A DNA stretch of 50,337 bases. It comes from Oligoflexia bacterium (lineage in GTDB: Bacteria; Bdellovibrionota; UBA1018). Below, piece by piece: positions 29,885 to 37,666 of this stretch. The notes below the pieces were generated by a model. It saw only the letters and a program-made list of their open reading frames with translations, had not been told where the DNA came from and searched no databases. The stretch covers positions 1-50,337 of the forward strand of contig JAMPXJ010000034.1 of NCBI GenBank assembly GCA_023701205.1, read 5' to 3'. How positions within the stretch are numbered: the first letter of the stretch is position 1; the number at the start of each line of letters is the position of its first letter. The position numbers and the translations under genes were made by a program.

Positions 29885-32092
29885 TCAGCGCCGTTTTCCC
29901 GGGGTGCCGCCACCGCCCCCCCCGAGGAGCGCGGAAAGCAGCCAGAGATCCCCCGCCAGGCAGATGAGGAGCCCGAGCGCGAGCAGGCCGCCCAGCGCCT
30001 TGGCCTGAAGGAACTTCGAGAAAAGAAAGACCAGCGCCGTGACCGCCATCGCGAGCGTGATCTGGACGGAAGCGCCGCCGAATCGTCGAAGCCCGTGGCC
30101 GAGGTCCTTGCGGTAGCCGGCGAAGATGAACTGGATCGCGTTGTCGCCGGCCAGGCCCACGAGCGCCGACACGTAGATGCCCGTGAGGAAGTTCACCCGG
30201 AATTGGCTGGCCGCCAGCAGCGCGAGCGAGGCGAGCGGGCCCCAGATCGACGTGTAGAGCACGGGAAGCAGGGGCCGGGTGCCGGTGGCCAGGCACAGGA
30301 ACGCGAGCACGCCCAGCACGAGACTCAGGCAGAGCGCGAGGCTCGAGATCAGCGTCAGCGGAACCCGGTCCCCGAATTCGGCGTACGAAGGCACCTCTCC
30401 CGCGAAATGGCACACGGTCTCGTTCTCGCAAAGCGGCGCGAGCTCGGAGAGCAGCCGGCGCACTCCCCGCACGTCCGAGAAGCTCAGCAGGAGGTTCGCC
30501 CTCACCTGCCCGTCGGCCGAGAAGTAACGGCGCGAGAAGGAGGTGCTCCGGAACTCCCGGCGGACGAGCTCGCTCGTGAGCCGGGGCAGCCCTACGGCCA
30601 TCCAGCTCTCGATCTCGAACGGGCTCTCGATCCGCTTGATTTCTGGGCGCGCGCCGATCTTCGCGAGCACCGCGCGCATTTTTTCTTCCGGCACTCCGGG
30701 CTCGAACACGACGCTCATCGAAGTCGACCAGCCCAGGCGGCGCGAAACCTCCTGGTGATCGCGCGAAAGAGGATGCCACGGCGGGAAGGCGCGGGCCGGA
30801 TCGTCCTGGAAATTGAGCCAGGGAGAAAAAGCGATCCCCCCGACAAACAGCGCCGCCGCGCCCCAGCGCAGCCAGCGCCCGGGCCGCAGGGCCGCGACCT
30901 TCGCCGTCAACGATCTCAGGCGCGCGCGTTCGGGCCGCGTCCAGGTACGAAGCCGCGGCGCGAGCCGGAGCACCGCCGGCAGGACCAGAAAGAGCGTCGC
31001 CCATTCGATCGCGGCCGCCGCGGCGGCAAGAGTCCCGAAGCGCCGGATCACGGCGAGGTCCGAGGCGTAAAGCGAGCCGAAGCCGATAAGCGTCGTCAGC
31101 GACGTGAAGAAGCTCGCCACGAGAATCACGCGGAACTGGCGCCGCCAGGGCCCGCCCTCGGTCATCTGCAGATAGCTCAGGAAGACGAAGTCCTCGAGCG
31201 TCGAGATGGCCATCAGGAGAAAGAGCCCGTTCGAAAGGATGTCGATCGGCGCTCCGCTCCAGCCCATGAGGCCATAGAGCAAGACGCCCGAAAAGAGCAG
31301 CGTCCCGACGAAGAGCAGCCCGCTCCTGAAGGTTCCGAAGAGAATCCGGAAAACCCCGAGCAGGACGCCGATGGCGATCAGGTTCAGCACGCGAGTGAAG
31401 TTGAGGCCCTGAAGCGCGTGGTAGAGATATGGCGCGCTCCCGAAGTGGAGCGCGCGGATGCCGCTGTCCCCGAAGTCCGCCTGCAGGCGCGCGATCAGCC
31501 GCTCCACCGGGCCCGGATCGAAAAGTCCGCGCTCGCTCCGGGCGTCGCGAAACACCAGCTCCGCGCCGACGAAGCCGGCCCCCGGATCCAGAAGCAGGCC
31601 GTCCCAAGGAGAGCCCGCCAGGCGCGCGAGCTCCGCGGGCTCGCAGCTTTCGCTGAGCACCCGGGGGAACCACAGACGCCCGTTTTCCAGCGAAGCCTGG
31701 CGCAGGTGAAACGGCGAGATGACGTTCGTGAGCTCGGGTTCGACAGCGCTCTGCCGGCGGAGCCAGCTCCGGATCGCGCAGAGCTCCTCGCGCCGGAACG
31801 CGCGTCCCGTGCCGTCGGCCGGAAAGAACTGCACGAGGCTCGACTTCCCCTCCTTGAAGTCGCGATTCAGCTCGTTGAGCCGCGCGAGGCTCCCGAGATT
31901 GGACTCGACGAGATCGTGGATCGACAGCACGAGCTTGATCCGCGGCAGGCCCAGGCCCAAGGCCAGGGCGCCCAGGAGCGCGATCGTGAGCGTGAGCTTC
32001 GGCCGGCGGATGCCACCGCGGAAAATCCGCAGCAGCCGGAGCGAGAAGCCTCGCAGAAGCCTGCCTGCCGATGCCGCGAGAGCCTCGAGCAT
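29885..32092 (-). CDS. MMPL/RND-family exporter
   Basis: A 735-aa membrane transporter of the RND superfamily, MMPL-like branch. TM1 (KLTLTIALLGALALGLGLP) is followed by a long periplasmic loop (about 55-240). TM2-6 (FTRVLNLIAIGVLLGVFRIL, LLFVGTLLFSGVLLYGLMGW, FRVILVASFFTSLTTLIGFG, AAIEWATLFLVLPAVLRL) complete the first half. The second half repeats the plan, with LTLISSLALCLSLVLGVLAF and ITLAMAVTALVFLFSKFLQ. MMPL/HpnN proteins export hydrophobic lipids. The ATG follows the stop of the upstream membrane-protein gene in TGAATG. Being in an operon with a GH3 acyl-amide synthetase suggests it exports that product. Confidence 0.88.
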   Translation of the reverse strand: MLEALAASAGRLLRGFSLRLLRIFRGGIRRPKLTLTIALLGALALGLGLPRIKLVLSIHDLVESNLGSLARLNELNRDFKEGKSSLVQFFPADGTGRAFRREELCAIRSWLRRQSAVEPELTNVISPFHLRQASLENGRLWFPRVLSESCEPAELARLAGSPWDGLLLDPGAGFVGAELVFRDARSERGLFDPGPVERLIARLQADFGDSGIRALHFGSAPYLYHALQGLNFTRVLNLIAIGVLLGVFRILFGTFRSGLLFVGTLLFSGVLLYGLMGWSGAPIDILSNGLFLLMAISTLEDFVFLSYLQMTEGGPWRRQFRVILVASFFTSLTTLIGFGSLYASDLAVIRRFGTLAAAAAAIEWATLFLVLPAVLRLAPRLRTWTRPERARLRSLTAKVAALRPGRWLRWGAAALFVGGIAFSPWLNFQDDPARAFPPWHPLSRDHQEVSRRLGWSTSMSVVFEPGVPEEKMRAVLAKIGARPEIKRIESPFEIESWMAVGLPRLTSELVRREFRSTSFSRRYFSADGQVRANLLLSFSDVRGVRRLLSELAPLCENETVCHFAGEVPSYAEFGDRVPLTLISSLALCLSLVLGVLAFLCLATGTRPLLPVLYTSIWGPLASLALLAASQFRVNFLTGIYVSALVGLAGDNAIQFIFAGYRKDLGHGLRRFGGASVQITLAMAVTALVFLFSKFLQAKALGGLLALGLLICLAGDLWLLSALLGGGGGGTPGKRR

Positions 32093-32779
32093 TCAGCCGC
32101 GGCCCTGAGCGGCCCGGATCTCCGCCTTGTAGGACTTCAGGCCGAAATGGCCATGCGCCCAGTAGTGGATCGGCAGATACAGGAGCGGCGGCATGACAAA
32201 GCAGAACGCGACCATACCCGCCCAGAGCGGCCAGAAAAGCTCCACCCTCCCCTGCTGATGCAGGAGCAGCTCGGCCACTCGAACCGCGATCCCGTAAGCG
32301 AAGCCATAGCCCCCGAAGCCCATCGGCGCGTACTCGGACACGATCTCGGCAGGCGATTTCCCTTCGAAGGCGGAGCGATTGTAGATGGAGATGAACTTCG
32401 ATTTCACCGCCCACAGATCGTAGTACCAGCCCCAGAACGCCGTGACCGACCCCAGGGCGAAGCCCGCGCGCAGGATCTCGCCCCAGCCGATCGGCCCGGA
32501 ATGCGGCTGCAGCGCGAGCCAGGACACGAGGCTGTTGAACGCGCCGAAAACGAAGCCGTTATGCGGGCGGAACGCCCCGATCTTGAAGCCCGTGTTGAAC
32601 TCCCAGAGCTTCAGGACGTTGGTGAAGAAGCCCGGCAGCAGGTAACCGTAGGCGACGGGAACGGTCACGATGAAGAGCGCGAGCGTGGAATCGCCGGTGG
32701 AGCGAAGCCAGAGATAGTAGGTGGCCGGGAGAAAAAGAAAGGGCGCGATGAACTGGTACGCCGTGAAGAAGAGTCTCAT
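32093..32779 (-). CDS. Polytopic membrane protein of unknown function
   Basis: A 228-aa protein with about five hydrophobic segments (AYQFIAPFLFLPATYYLWL, LALFIVTVPVAYGYLLPGFF, FVFGAFNSLVSWLALQ, GFGGYGFAYGIAVRVAELLL and LFWPLWAGMVAFCFVMPPLL). Conserved-looking charged or polar residues lie between them, including WEFNTGFKIGAFRPHNGF, WGWYYDLWAVKSKF and PIHYWAHGHFGLKSY. No named family was recognised. Its ATG overlaps the GH3 stop (ATGA) and its stop touches the MMPL start. Strict coupling between the synthetase and exporter suggests a membrane step or accessory transport role for the GH3 product. Confidence 0.75.
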   Translation of the reverse strand: MRLFFTAYQFIAPFLFLPATYYLWLRSTGDSTLALFIVTVPVAYGYLLPGFFTNVLKLWEFNTGFKIGAFRPHNGFVFGAFNSLVSWLALQPHSGPIGWGEILRAGFALGSVTAFWGWYYDLWAVKSKFISIYNRSAFEGKSPAEIVSEYAPMGFGGYGFAYGIAVRVAELLLHQQGRVELFWPLWAGMVAFCFVMPPLLYLPIHYWAHGHFGLKSYKAEIRAAQGRG

Positions 32780-34377
32780 GCTTCCACCATAGCAGCTTCA
32801 GCCTGAAAAGCCTCGTCCCACACCGCGAACCGGCTCAGATGGCTGGGCTTGATCTCGCCGGCCCGCAGCCCTTCCTTCACGAGCGTCCTCTGGTAGATCG
32901 TCAGGCCGTCGGAGACCCTGCGGAAGGAAAGCGGGCCCAGCTGGCCCAGCTTCCGGCAATAGCTGTAGTGATGCCCGCTCGCGAGGTAATCCTCGAGGAC
33001 GCGCGCCGTCCTCTCGATCTTCTCTACGGGCGCGTCGGTCTCGACATAGAGGCGGTAATGCGGCGGCTCCCCCCAGACCGGCGCGAGCAGCGCGAACTCG
33101 TAGCGCAGCCCGGTCGTGCCGCACGCGATCTCGAGCCCCCGATCCACCTGCCGCGCATGGAGCTTCTCGCCGCAAAGATCCCCCACCGCGTCGAGCTTCT
33201 CCACGAATTTCACCATCGGGGTGCGCTGGTAATAACCCACGCATTCGACGATATCCTTCAGGTGATAACGGTAAAGCCCGCCCGAGGTCGTCAGCACCGG
33301 CGAATAGCTGCCCCCGAGCGCGAGCTCGTGCGAGAGCAAGGGGTGCCGCGCGGGCTGATCCAGATCGATGAACTCCAGGAAGTGCCCGCCCACGGCGAGA
33401 ACCGATCCTTCGCGGCCCCAGAGCGGAAAGGAAACCACGCCCTCGGTTGCGAGCAGTCCCTTCCCCTGGATGGGAGTTCCGGGAAACCAGCGGCGCACGC
33501 CCGGGAGGAAGTCGCGCGCGATGCCGTCGGTCCAGCAGGAAACGAGCTGAAGCCGCGGCCAGAGCGTTTCGCCCGAGAAACCCCGGGCGTCCACCGCCGA
33601 GCGGAGCTCGCGGGCGCGCGCCACGGGAAGCTCGGAAAGCAGCTTGTCGAACTCCTTGGCGATGGCCTGCATGAGCAAAGTCAGGAAGCTCGGGTTCCAC
33701 ACCGAGATGAGGCCCAGGTCTCCGGCCGCGAGCAACGCGAGCGCGGTCTGGCGCCGCCACTCTCCCATATCGGGAATCCTCGCCACCGATGACGGGACCG
33801 CCATGAGCTTGCCCAGCGCCCAGCGCGAGACGGGATCGAAGTAATCCGTATCCTGCTCGAAGCCCACGGGCAGGCCGCCCGCGGTCCGCTCCGCCTGGCG
33901 CGTGGCCGGTGAGAGCGCCCAGTAGCTGCGGGTGCCCCGGAGCCCCGGCAGGCTCTGAAAAAGATCGAAAAGCCAGGGCTTCGTGGCGGAGGCGAATTCC
34001 GCCAGCAGCCCGTCGGTATACGGAATGAGCTTGTTCGTCGCCGTGGAGCCTCCGGAGCGCTCGAGCATCCTCACGGGCGCGCCCGTCAGCACTTCCTCCT
34101 CGCCGTCCGCGACTCTTCCGATCCAGGGCTCCAGCGCGTCATAGTCGACGATGGGCACGCGCTTTTGAAACGCTTCCACGGAACGAAGCCCCCCGAACCC
34201 CTGCTCCGCGCCGTAGCGGCTCCGGGCACCGCTGCTCAATATCCTTTTCAAAATTTCCGCCTGCGCGCGTTCGGGATTGCCCGCGGCGCGCTGGAAGCTC
34301 ACCCAGGCCCCGCGCAGGCTCCTCGCGTACGCCGAATGGATTCCCGAAAGGAGGGTTTTTTCCCAGAAGCCCGTCAT
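32776..34377 (-). CDS. GH3-family acyl-acid amido synthetase-like protein
   Basis: A 533-aa member of the GH3 family, ANL-type enzymes that adenylate a carboxylic acid and join it to an amine. Visible hallmarks are the ATP-binding RSGGSTATNKLIPYT near residue 108, then VQLVSCWTDG-like and GTPIQGKGLLATEGVVSFPL (the acidic TEG/SE motif), GGLYRYHLKDIVECVGYYQR and PMVKFVEKLDAVGDLCGEKL. Plant GH3 proteins conjugate hormones; bacterial substrates are mostly unknown. ATG 34377 (MTGFWEK) is chosen as it overlaps the upstream stop (ATGA); a start 26 codons earlier would intrude on the neighbour. It is the only obvious amide-forming enzyme of the locus. Confidence 0.88.
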   Translation of the reverse strand: MTGFWEKTLLSGIHSAYARSLRGAWVSFQRAAGNPERAQAEILKRILSSGARSRYGAEQGFGGLRSVEAFQKRVPIVDYDALEPWIGRVADGEEEVLTGAPVRMLERSGGSTATNKLIPYTDGLLAEFASATKPWLFDLFQSLPGLRGTRSYWALSPATRQAERTAGGLPVGFEQDTDYFDPVSRWALGKLMAVPSSVARIPDMGEWRRQTALALLAAGDLGLISVWNPSFLTLLMQAIAKEFDKLLSELPVARARELRSAVDARGFSGETLWPRLQLVSCWTDGIARDFLPGVRRWFPGTPIQGKGLLATEGVVSFPLWGREGSVLAVGGHFLEFIDLDQPARHPLLSHELALGGSYSPVLTTSGGLYRYHLKDIVECVGYYQRTPMVKFVEKLDAVGDLCGEKLHARQVDRGLEIACGTTGLRYEFALLAPVWGEPPHYRLYVETDAPVEKIERTARVLEDYLASGHHYSYCRKLGQLGPLSFRRVSDGLTIYQRTLVKEGLRAGEIKPSHLSRFAVWDEAFQAEAAMVEA

Positions 34378-35132
34378 CGCAGCCCGAGCGCCTTGCGCGC
34401 CGCCTTGATGCTGTAGAAAAATCCGAGCCTCGCATCCACGCGTCCGAGGCAGCACAGCTCATCACCCTGGGCATGGCCCGGATTCCTCTCTTGGAAGTAT
34501 CGGATGTCGGCGTTCCCCGGCCCCGAAAGAAGCGCGGCCTCGATCGGAGCGACTCCGCTCCTGAGCCGATCGCGAGGGCGCTCGAACCGGAGAATGCCGA
34601 GCTCAGGCTTCCAGTCCGCGCCGTACTTCTCGCCGGCCAACGCGTCGAGCACCGCCTGCTGCCATTCCGGAGTGGCGCGATCATGCCGGGGCCAGTACTC
34701 GGGAAAGTTGCGGCTGAGGAGAAGATAGGTGCGGTAGCCCTTGGAGATCAGGAACCAGTAGACCGGAACTGCCGGGTTGAGCAGCTTCGTTTTCAAGATG
34801 TAGCGGAAGAACGCCCACTGGAGCGCGAGCTGTCCCCAATAGGCCGGGCTGATCACCGTGTCGCCCGAAAAAACCACCACCACGCGGCGGCCCCGGATCT
34901 CGCGCCGGTAGACCTGAAGCGTGGAAAACCCCTGGATCGAGCCGTCCTCGCGGTCGCGAAGCAGGATCACCTGGTCCTTGGTCGCGAGGTCTCGCTCGAA
35001 GACCTCGCGCTCGATATTCTCGTAGTAAACCGAGAAAAGCGCCCACATCGCCTCCCGCGCCGGCGCGCCGAGCGCGCCGACCGGCAGCGTCCGGGCGGTC
35101 AGGGTCTTTTTGCGGGCTGCGAGGAGCGGCAT
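34374..35132 (-). CDS. GNAT-like acyltransferase of unknown specificity
   Basis: A 252-aa protein with a GNAT-like middle: QVILLRDREDGSIQGFSTLQ (strands 2-3), VVVVFSGDTVISPAYWGQL (strand 4 region) and QWAFFRYILKTK. The canonical Q/RxxGxG/A loop is not obvious, so assignment rests on fold-like pattern and context. ATG 35132 (MPLLAARKK) is preferred to an in-frame TTG six codons earlier, and GAGACGG precedes it. It is first in the operon with GH3, membrane protein and MMPL, and 51 bp from the divergent radical SAM gene. It may supply or modify an acyl substrate for the GH3 enzyme. Confidence 0.6.
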   Translation of the reverse strand: MPLLAARKKTLTARTLPVGALGAPAREAMWALFSVYYENIEREVFERDLATKDQVILLRDREDGSIQGFSTLQVYRREIRGRRVVVVFSGDTVISPAYWGQLALQWAFFRYILKTKLLNPAVPVYWFLISKGYRTYLLLSRNFPEYWPRHDRATPEWQQAVLDALAGEKYGADWKPELGILRFERPRDRLRSGVAPIEAALLSGPGNADIRYFQERNPGHAQGDELCCLGRVDARLGFFYSIKAARKALGLR

Positions 35133-35183
35133 CCGTCTCGACGATAGCAAAAAATCAGGCAGTTGGTTAGACTACGTCCACCT

Positions 35184-36554
35184 ATGGCCAAACCGTTCCG
35201 CCTCACCTTGATCCACCCCTGCATCGGGCGCCGTGAAGGCGAGAAGTACATCCGCCTCTGGCAGATGGAGCCGCTGCCTCCGGCCGTCATCGCGGCGCTG
35301 ACGCCCAAGGACGTCGAAGTTCGGTTTTACGATGATCGCCTGGAGCAGGTCGCGTATGACGAGCCGACCGACCTCGTCGCGATCTCGATCGAGACCTACA
35401 CGGCCAAGCGCGCCTACCAGATCGCGAGCGAATACCGCTCCCGGGGCATTCCGGTCGTGCTCGGAGGCTTTCACGCGACGCTCTGCCCGGACGAGGCCGC
35501 CCGCTACGCCGAGAGCGTGGTCATCGGCGAGGCCGAGCGGATCTGGGAGAGCGTCATCGATGACTACCGTCACGGCACGCCGAAGAAATTCTATCAGGAC
35601 CTGTCGCGGCCGACGCTCGAGCGCTCGACGCCGGATCGCCGCATTTTCCAGGGAAAAAATTATCTCCCGATGCGCCTGGTGGAATCGGGCCGGGGCTGCC
35701 CGCTCAAATGCGACTTCTGCGCGATCCAGACCGTGTATCAGCGCTCGCAGACCCGGCGGCCGACCGAGGACATCCTGCGGGAGCTTCGCGCGATCGGGGC
35801 CAAAGGGAAGCTCGTTTTCTTCGTCGACGACAACGTCATCTCCAATCCCCGGCTCGCCAAGGAGTTCTTCCGCGAGCTGATCCCGCTGAAGATCCGCTGG
35901 GTCAGCCAGGGCACGATCAACGCCGGCTACGACGAGGAGCTCCTGGAGCTCATGCGGCGAAGCGGCTGCCAGGGAATCCTCGTGGGCTTCGAGAGCCTCG
36001 ACCCCTCCAACCTCCGTTCGATGGAGAAGGCGGTCAACACCTCGGGCGCGGGCTACGAGCAGGCGCTCGCGAATCTCCACCGATACGGCATCCGGATCTA
36101 CGGCAGTTTCGTCTTCGGCTACGATCATGATACGCCCCGGAGCTTCGACAATGCCGTGGCCTTCGCCCGCCGGCACGGCTTCTGGCTCACGGGCTTCGCG
36201 CATCTCACGCCGTTTCCCGGAACGCCCCTTTACCAGCGGCTCGAGCAGCAGGGCAAGCTCCTCTATCGGAACTGGTGGCTCGACGACGCTTACAGCTATA
36301 ACCACATCCCGTTCCAGCCCTCCTGCATGTCACCGCAGGAGATCCATGATCACTGCATCCGCGCCCGCAAGGCGTATTACTCCTGGCCCAGCATCGTGGA
36401 ACGCGCCTTTCACCCGGTGAATCGCACCGATCTCAAGATGCTGGCGAGCTATTTCATGATGAACGCGATGCATCGCAAGGACCACGGCCTGCGCGACTCC
36501 TATCCCCTGGGCGACCGCTCCTGGCGCAAGCCCCTGCTCGAGGCCGCCCGGTGA
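35184..36554 (+). CDS. B12-binding-domain radical SAM protein
   Basis: A 456-aa radical SAM enzyme. The N-terminal 140 residues form a Rossmann-like B12-binding-type domain (LVAISIETYTAKRAYQIASE, VVLGGFHATLCPDEAARYA); the DxHxxG cobalamin motif is absent, as in many relatives. The [4Fe-4S] cluster motif is GRGCPLKCDFCAIQ (CxxxCxxC) near residue 170. FFVDDNVISNPRLAKEFF, GCQGILVGFESLDPSNLRSM and YGSFVFGYDHDTPRSF follow, as in the Elp3/MiaB-type core. The C-terminal 100 residues are variable. The substrate is unknown. GTGA overlap links it to the GNAT gene. It shares the overall plan with the protein at 37642-39003. Confidence 0.88.
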   Translation: MAKPFRLTLIHPCIGRREGEKYIRLWQMEPLPPAVIAALTPKDVEVRFYDDRLEQVAYDEPTDLVAISIETYTAKRAYQIASEYRSRGIPVVLGGFHATLCPDEAARYAESVVIGEAERIWESVIDDYRHGTPKKFYQDLSRPTLERSTPDRRIFQGKNYLPMRLVESGRGCPLKCDFCAIQTVYQRSQTRRPTEDILRELRAIGAKGKLVFFVDDNVISNPRLAKEFFRELIPLKIRWVSQGTINAGYDEELLELMRRSGCQGILVGFESLDPSNLRSMEKAVNTSGAGYEQALANLHRYGIRIYGSFVFGYDHDTPRSFDNAVAFARRHGFWLTGFAHLTPFPGTPLYQRLEQQGKLLYRNWWLDDAYSYNHIPFQPSCMSPQEIHDHCIRARKAYYSWPSIVERAFHPVNRTDLKMLASYFMMNAMHRKDHGLRDSYPLGDRSWRKPLLEAAR

Positions 36555-37666
36555 TCGACTTCCGGGTGGCGGAAGCTTCGGATGAAGCCGACCTCCGCCG
36601 CCTCCTGCGCGAGAATCCGATGCCCGGCTCCGTGTGCCTGAGCCTGGAGCGGGAACCCGACTTCTTCGCGGCCCAAGACCTCGAAGGCGACCGCCACACC
36701 ACCGTGATCGCGCGCGATTCCGAAACGGGACGGGCCGTCGGAATGGGGAGTCGTTCCGTCGCCACCGCGTGGATCAACGGCGAGAAAAAGAGGCTGGGCT
36801 ACCTCAGCCAGCTTCGCGTCGATCAGGCGCTCAAAGGCCAGCCCTCCGCCGTCACCCGGGCCTACACGAAGATGGAGGAACTGCACCGGGGCGGCGCCGA
36901 GACGCCTTTTTATCTCACGACCATCATCGAGGAGAACGCCTCCGCCCGCAAATTCCTCACCTCGCCCAGGCTCCGGCGCATGCCCGTGTACCGCGAGCGC
37001 GAGGCCTTCAGCACGCTCGCGATCCCGGTCTGGCGCAAGAAGCGCGAACCCGGCTTCACCCGCTGGGAGATCCGCCGGGCGGAAGCGTCGGAGCTCGAGG
37101 CGATCTCAAGCTGCCTCGAGCGCAACTACCGGTCCTTTCAGTTCGCGCCGAGCCTGAGCGCCGCGGAGCTGGCCGATCCCTCTCGCTCTCCCGGGCTTTC
37201 CGCTTCCGATTTCCTCGTGGCGATCCAGGCCGGCCAGGTCGCCGGCTGCGTCTCCGTCTGGGATCAGCAGGCCTTCAAGCAGACCGTGGTGCGCGGCTAC
37301 TCCCGATCGATCCGCCTCGCCCGCGCCGCGCTCAACGCACTCGGCCCTTGGCTCGGCGTCCCGCGCCTTCCGCGCGCGGGCCAGCGGCTGCCACATGCCG
37401 CTCTTTCCCACCTCGCCGTCGATCACTGCAACGAGGACCTGCTCGTCGCGCTGCTCACCGCCGCGTTCAACGCCAGCGTCGGCCAAGGCTACTCCTACCT
37501 CACGCTCGGGCTCGCGGCACGCCACCCGCTGCTCGCGGCCGTGCGCTCGGAGTTCCGGCCGCGGGAATACCGGAGCATCCTCTGCACCGTCCACTGGCCC
37601 GACGGCGAGCGCGCCGTGGCGGCGCTCGATGACCGGATCCCTCACCTCGAGGTCGCCAGGCTCTGA
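36551..37666 (+). CDS. GNAT-like N-acyltransferase, probably two-domain
   Basis: A 371-aa protein with GTG start overlapping the radical SAM stop (GTGA). The N-terminal half is GNAT-like: FRVAEASDEADLRRLLREN, HTTVIARDSETGRAVGMGSR, then KRLGYLSQLRVDQALKGQP (strand 4 and the acetyl-CoA loop region) and FYLTTIIEENASARKFL (the Asn-Ala segment typical of GNATs). A second GNAT-like module may begin near residue 175 (WEIRRAEASELEAISSCLER) and includes LSHLAVDHCNEDLLVALL. Its last 25 bp overlap the convergent radical SAM gene. The partner protein in metabolism is presumably the radical SAM product; specificity is unknown. Confidence 0.72.
   Translation: MIDFRVAEASDEADLRRLLRENPMPGSVCLSLEREPDFFAAQDLEGDRHTTVIARDSETGRAVGMGSRSVATAWINGEKKRLGYLSQLRVDQALKGQPSAVTRAYTKMEELHRGGAETPFYLTTIIEENASARKFLTSPRLRRMPVYREREAFSTLAIPVWRKKREPGFTRWEIRRAEASELEAISSCLERNYRSFQFAPSLSAAELADPSRSPGLSASDFLVAIQAGQVAGCVSVWDQQAFKQTVVRGYSRSIRLARAALNALGPWLGVPRLPRAGQRLPHAALSHLAVDHCNEDLLVALLTAAFNASVGQGYSYLTLGLAARHPLLAAVRSEFRPREYRSILCTVHWPDGERAVAALDDRIPHLEVARL

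Noticed and set aside
30095..32806. 903-codon plus-strand open frame, and a long minus-strand frame (29838-32414), over the MMPL gene
   Set aside because: Both are high-GC shadow frames with low-complexity Arg/Ala/Glu-rich products; the frame 29885-32092 has proper RND topology.
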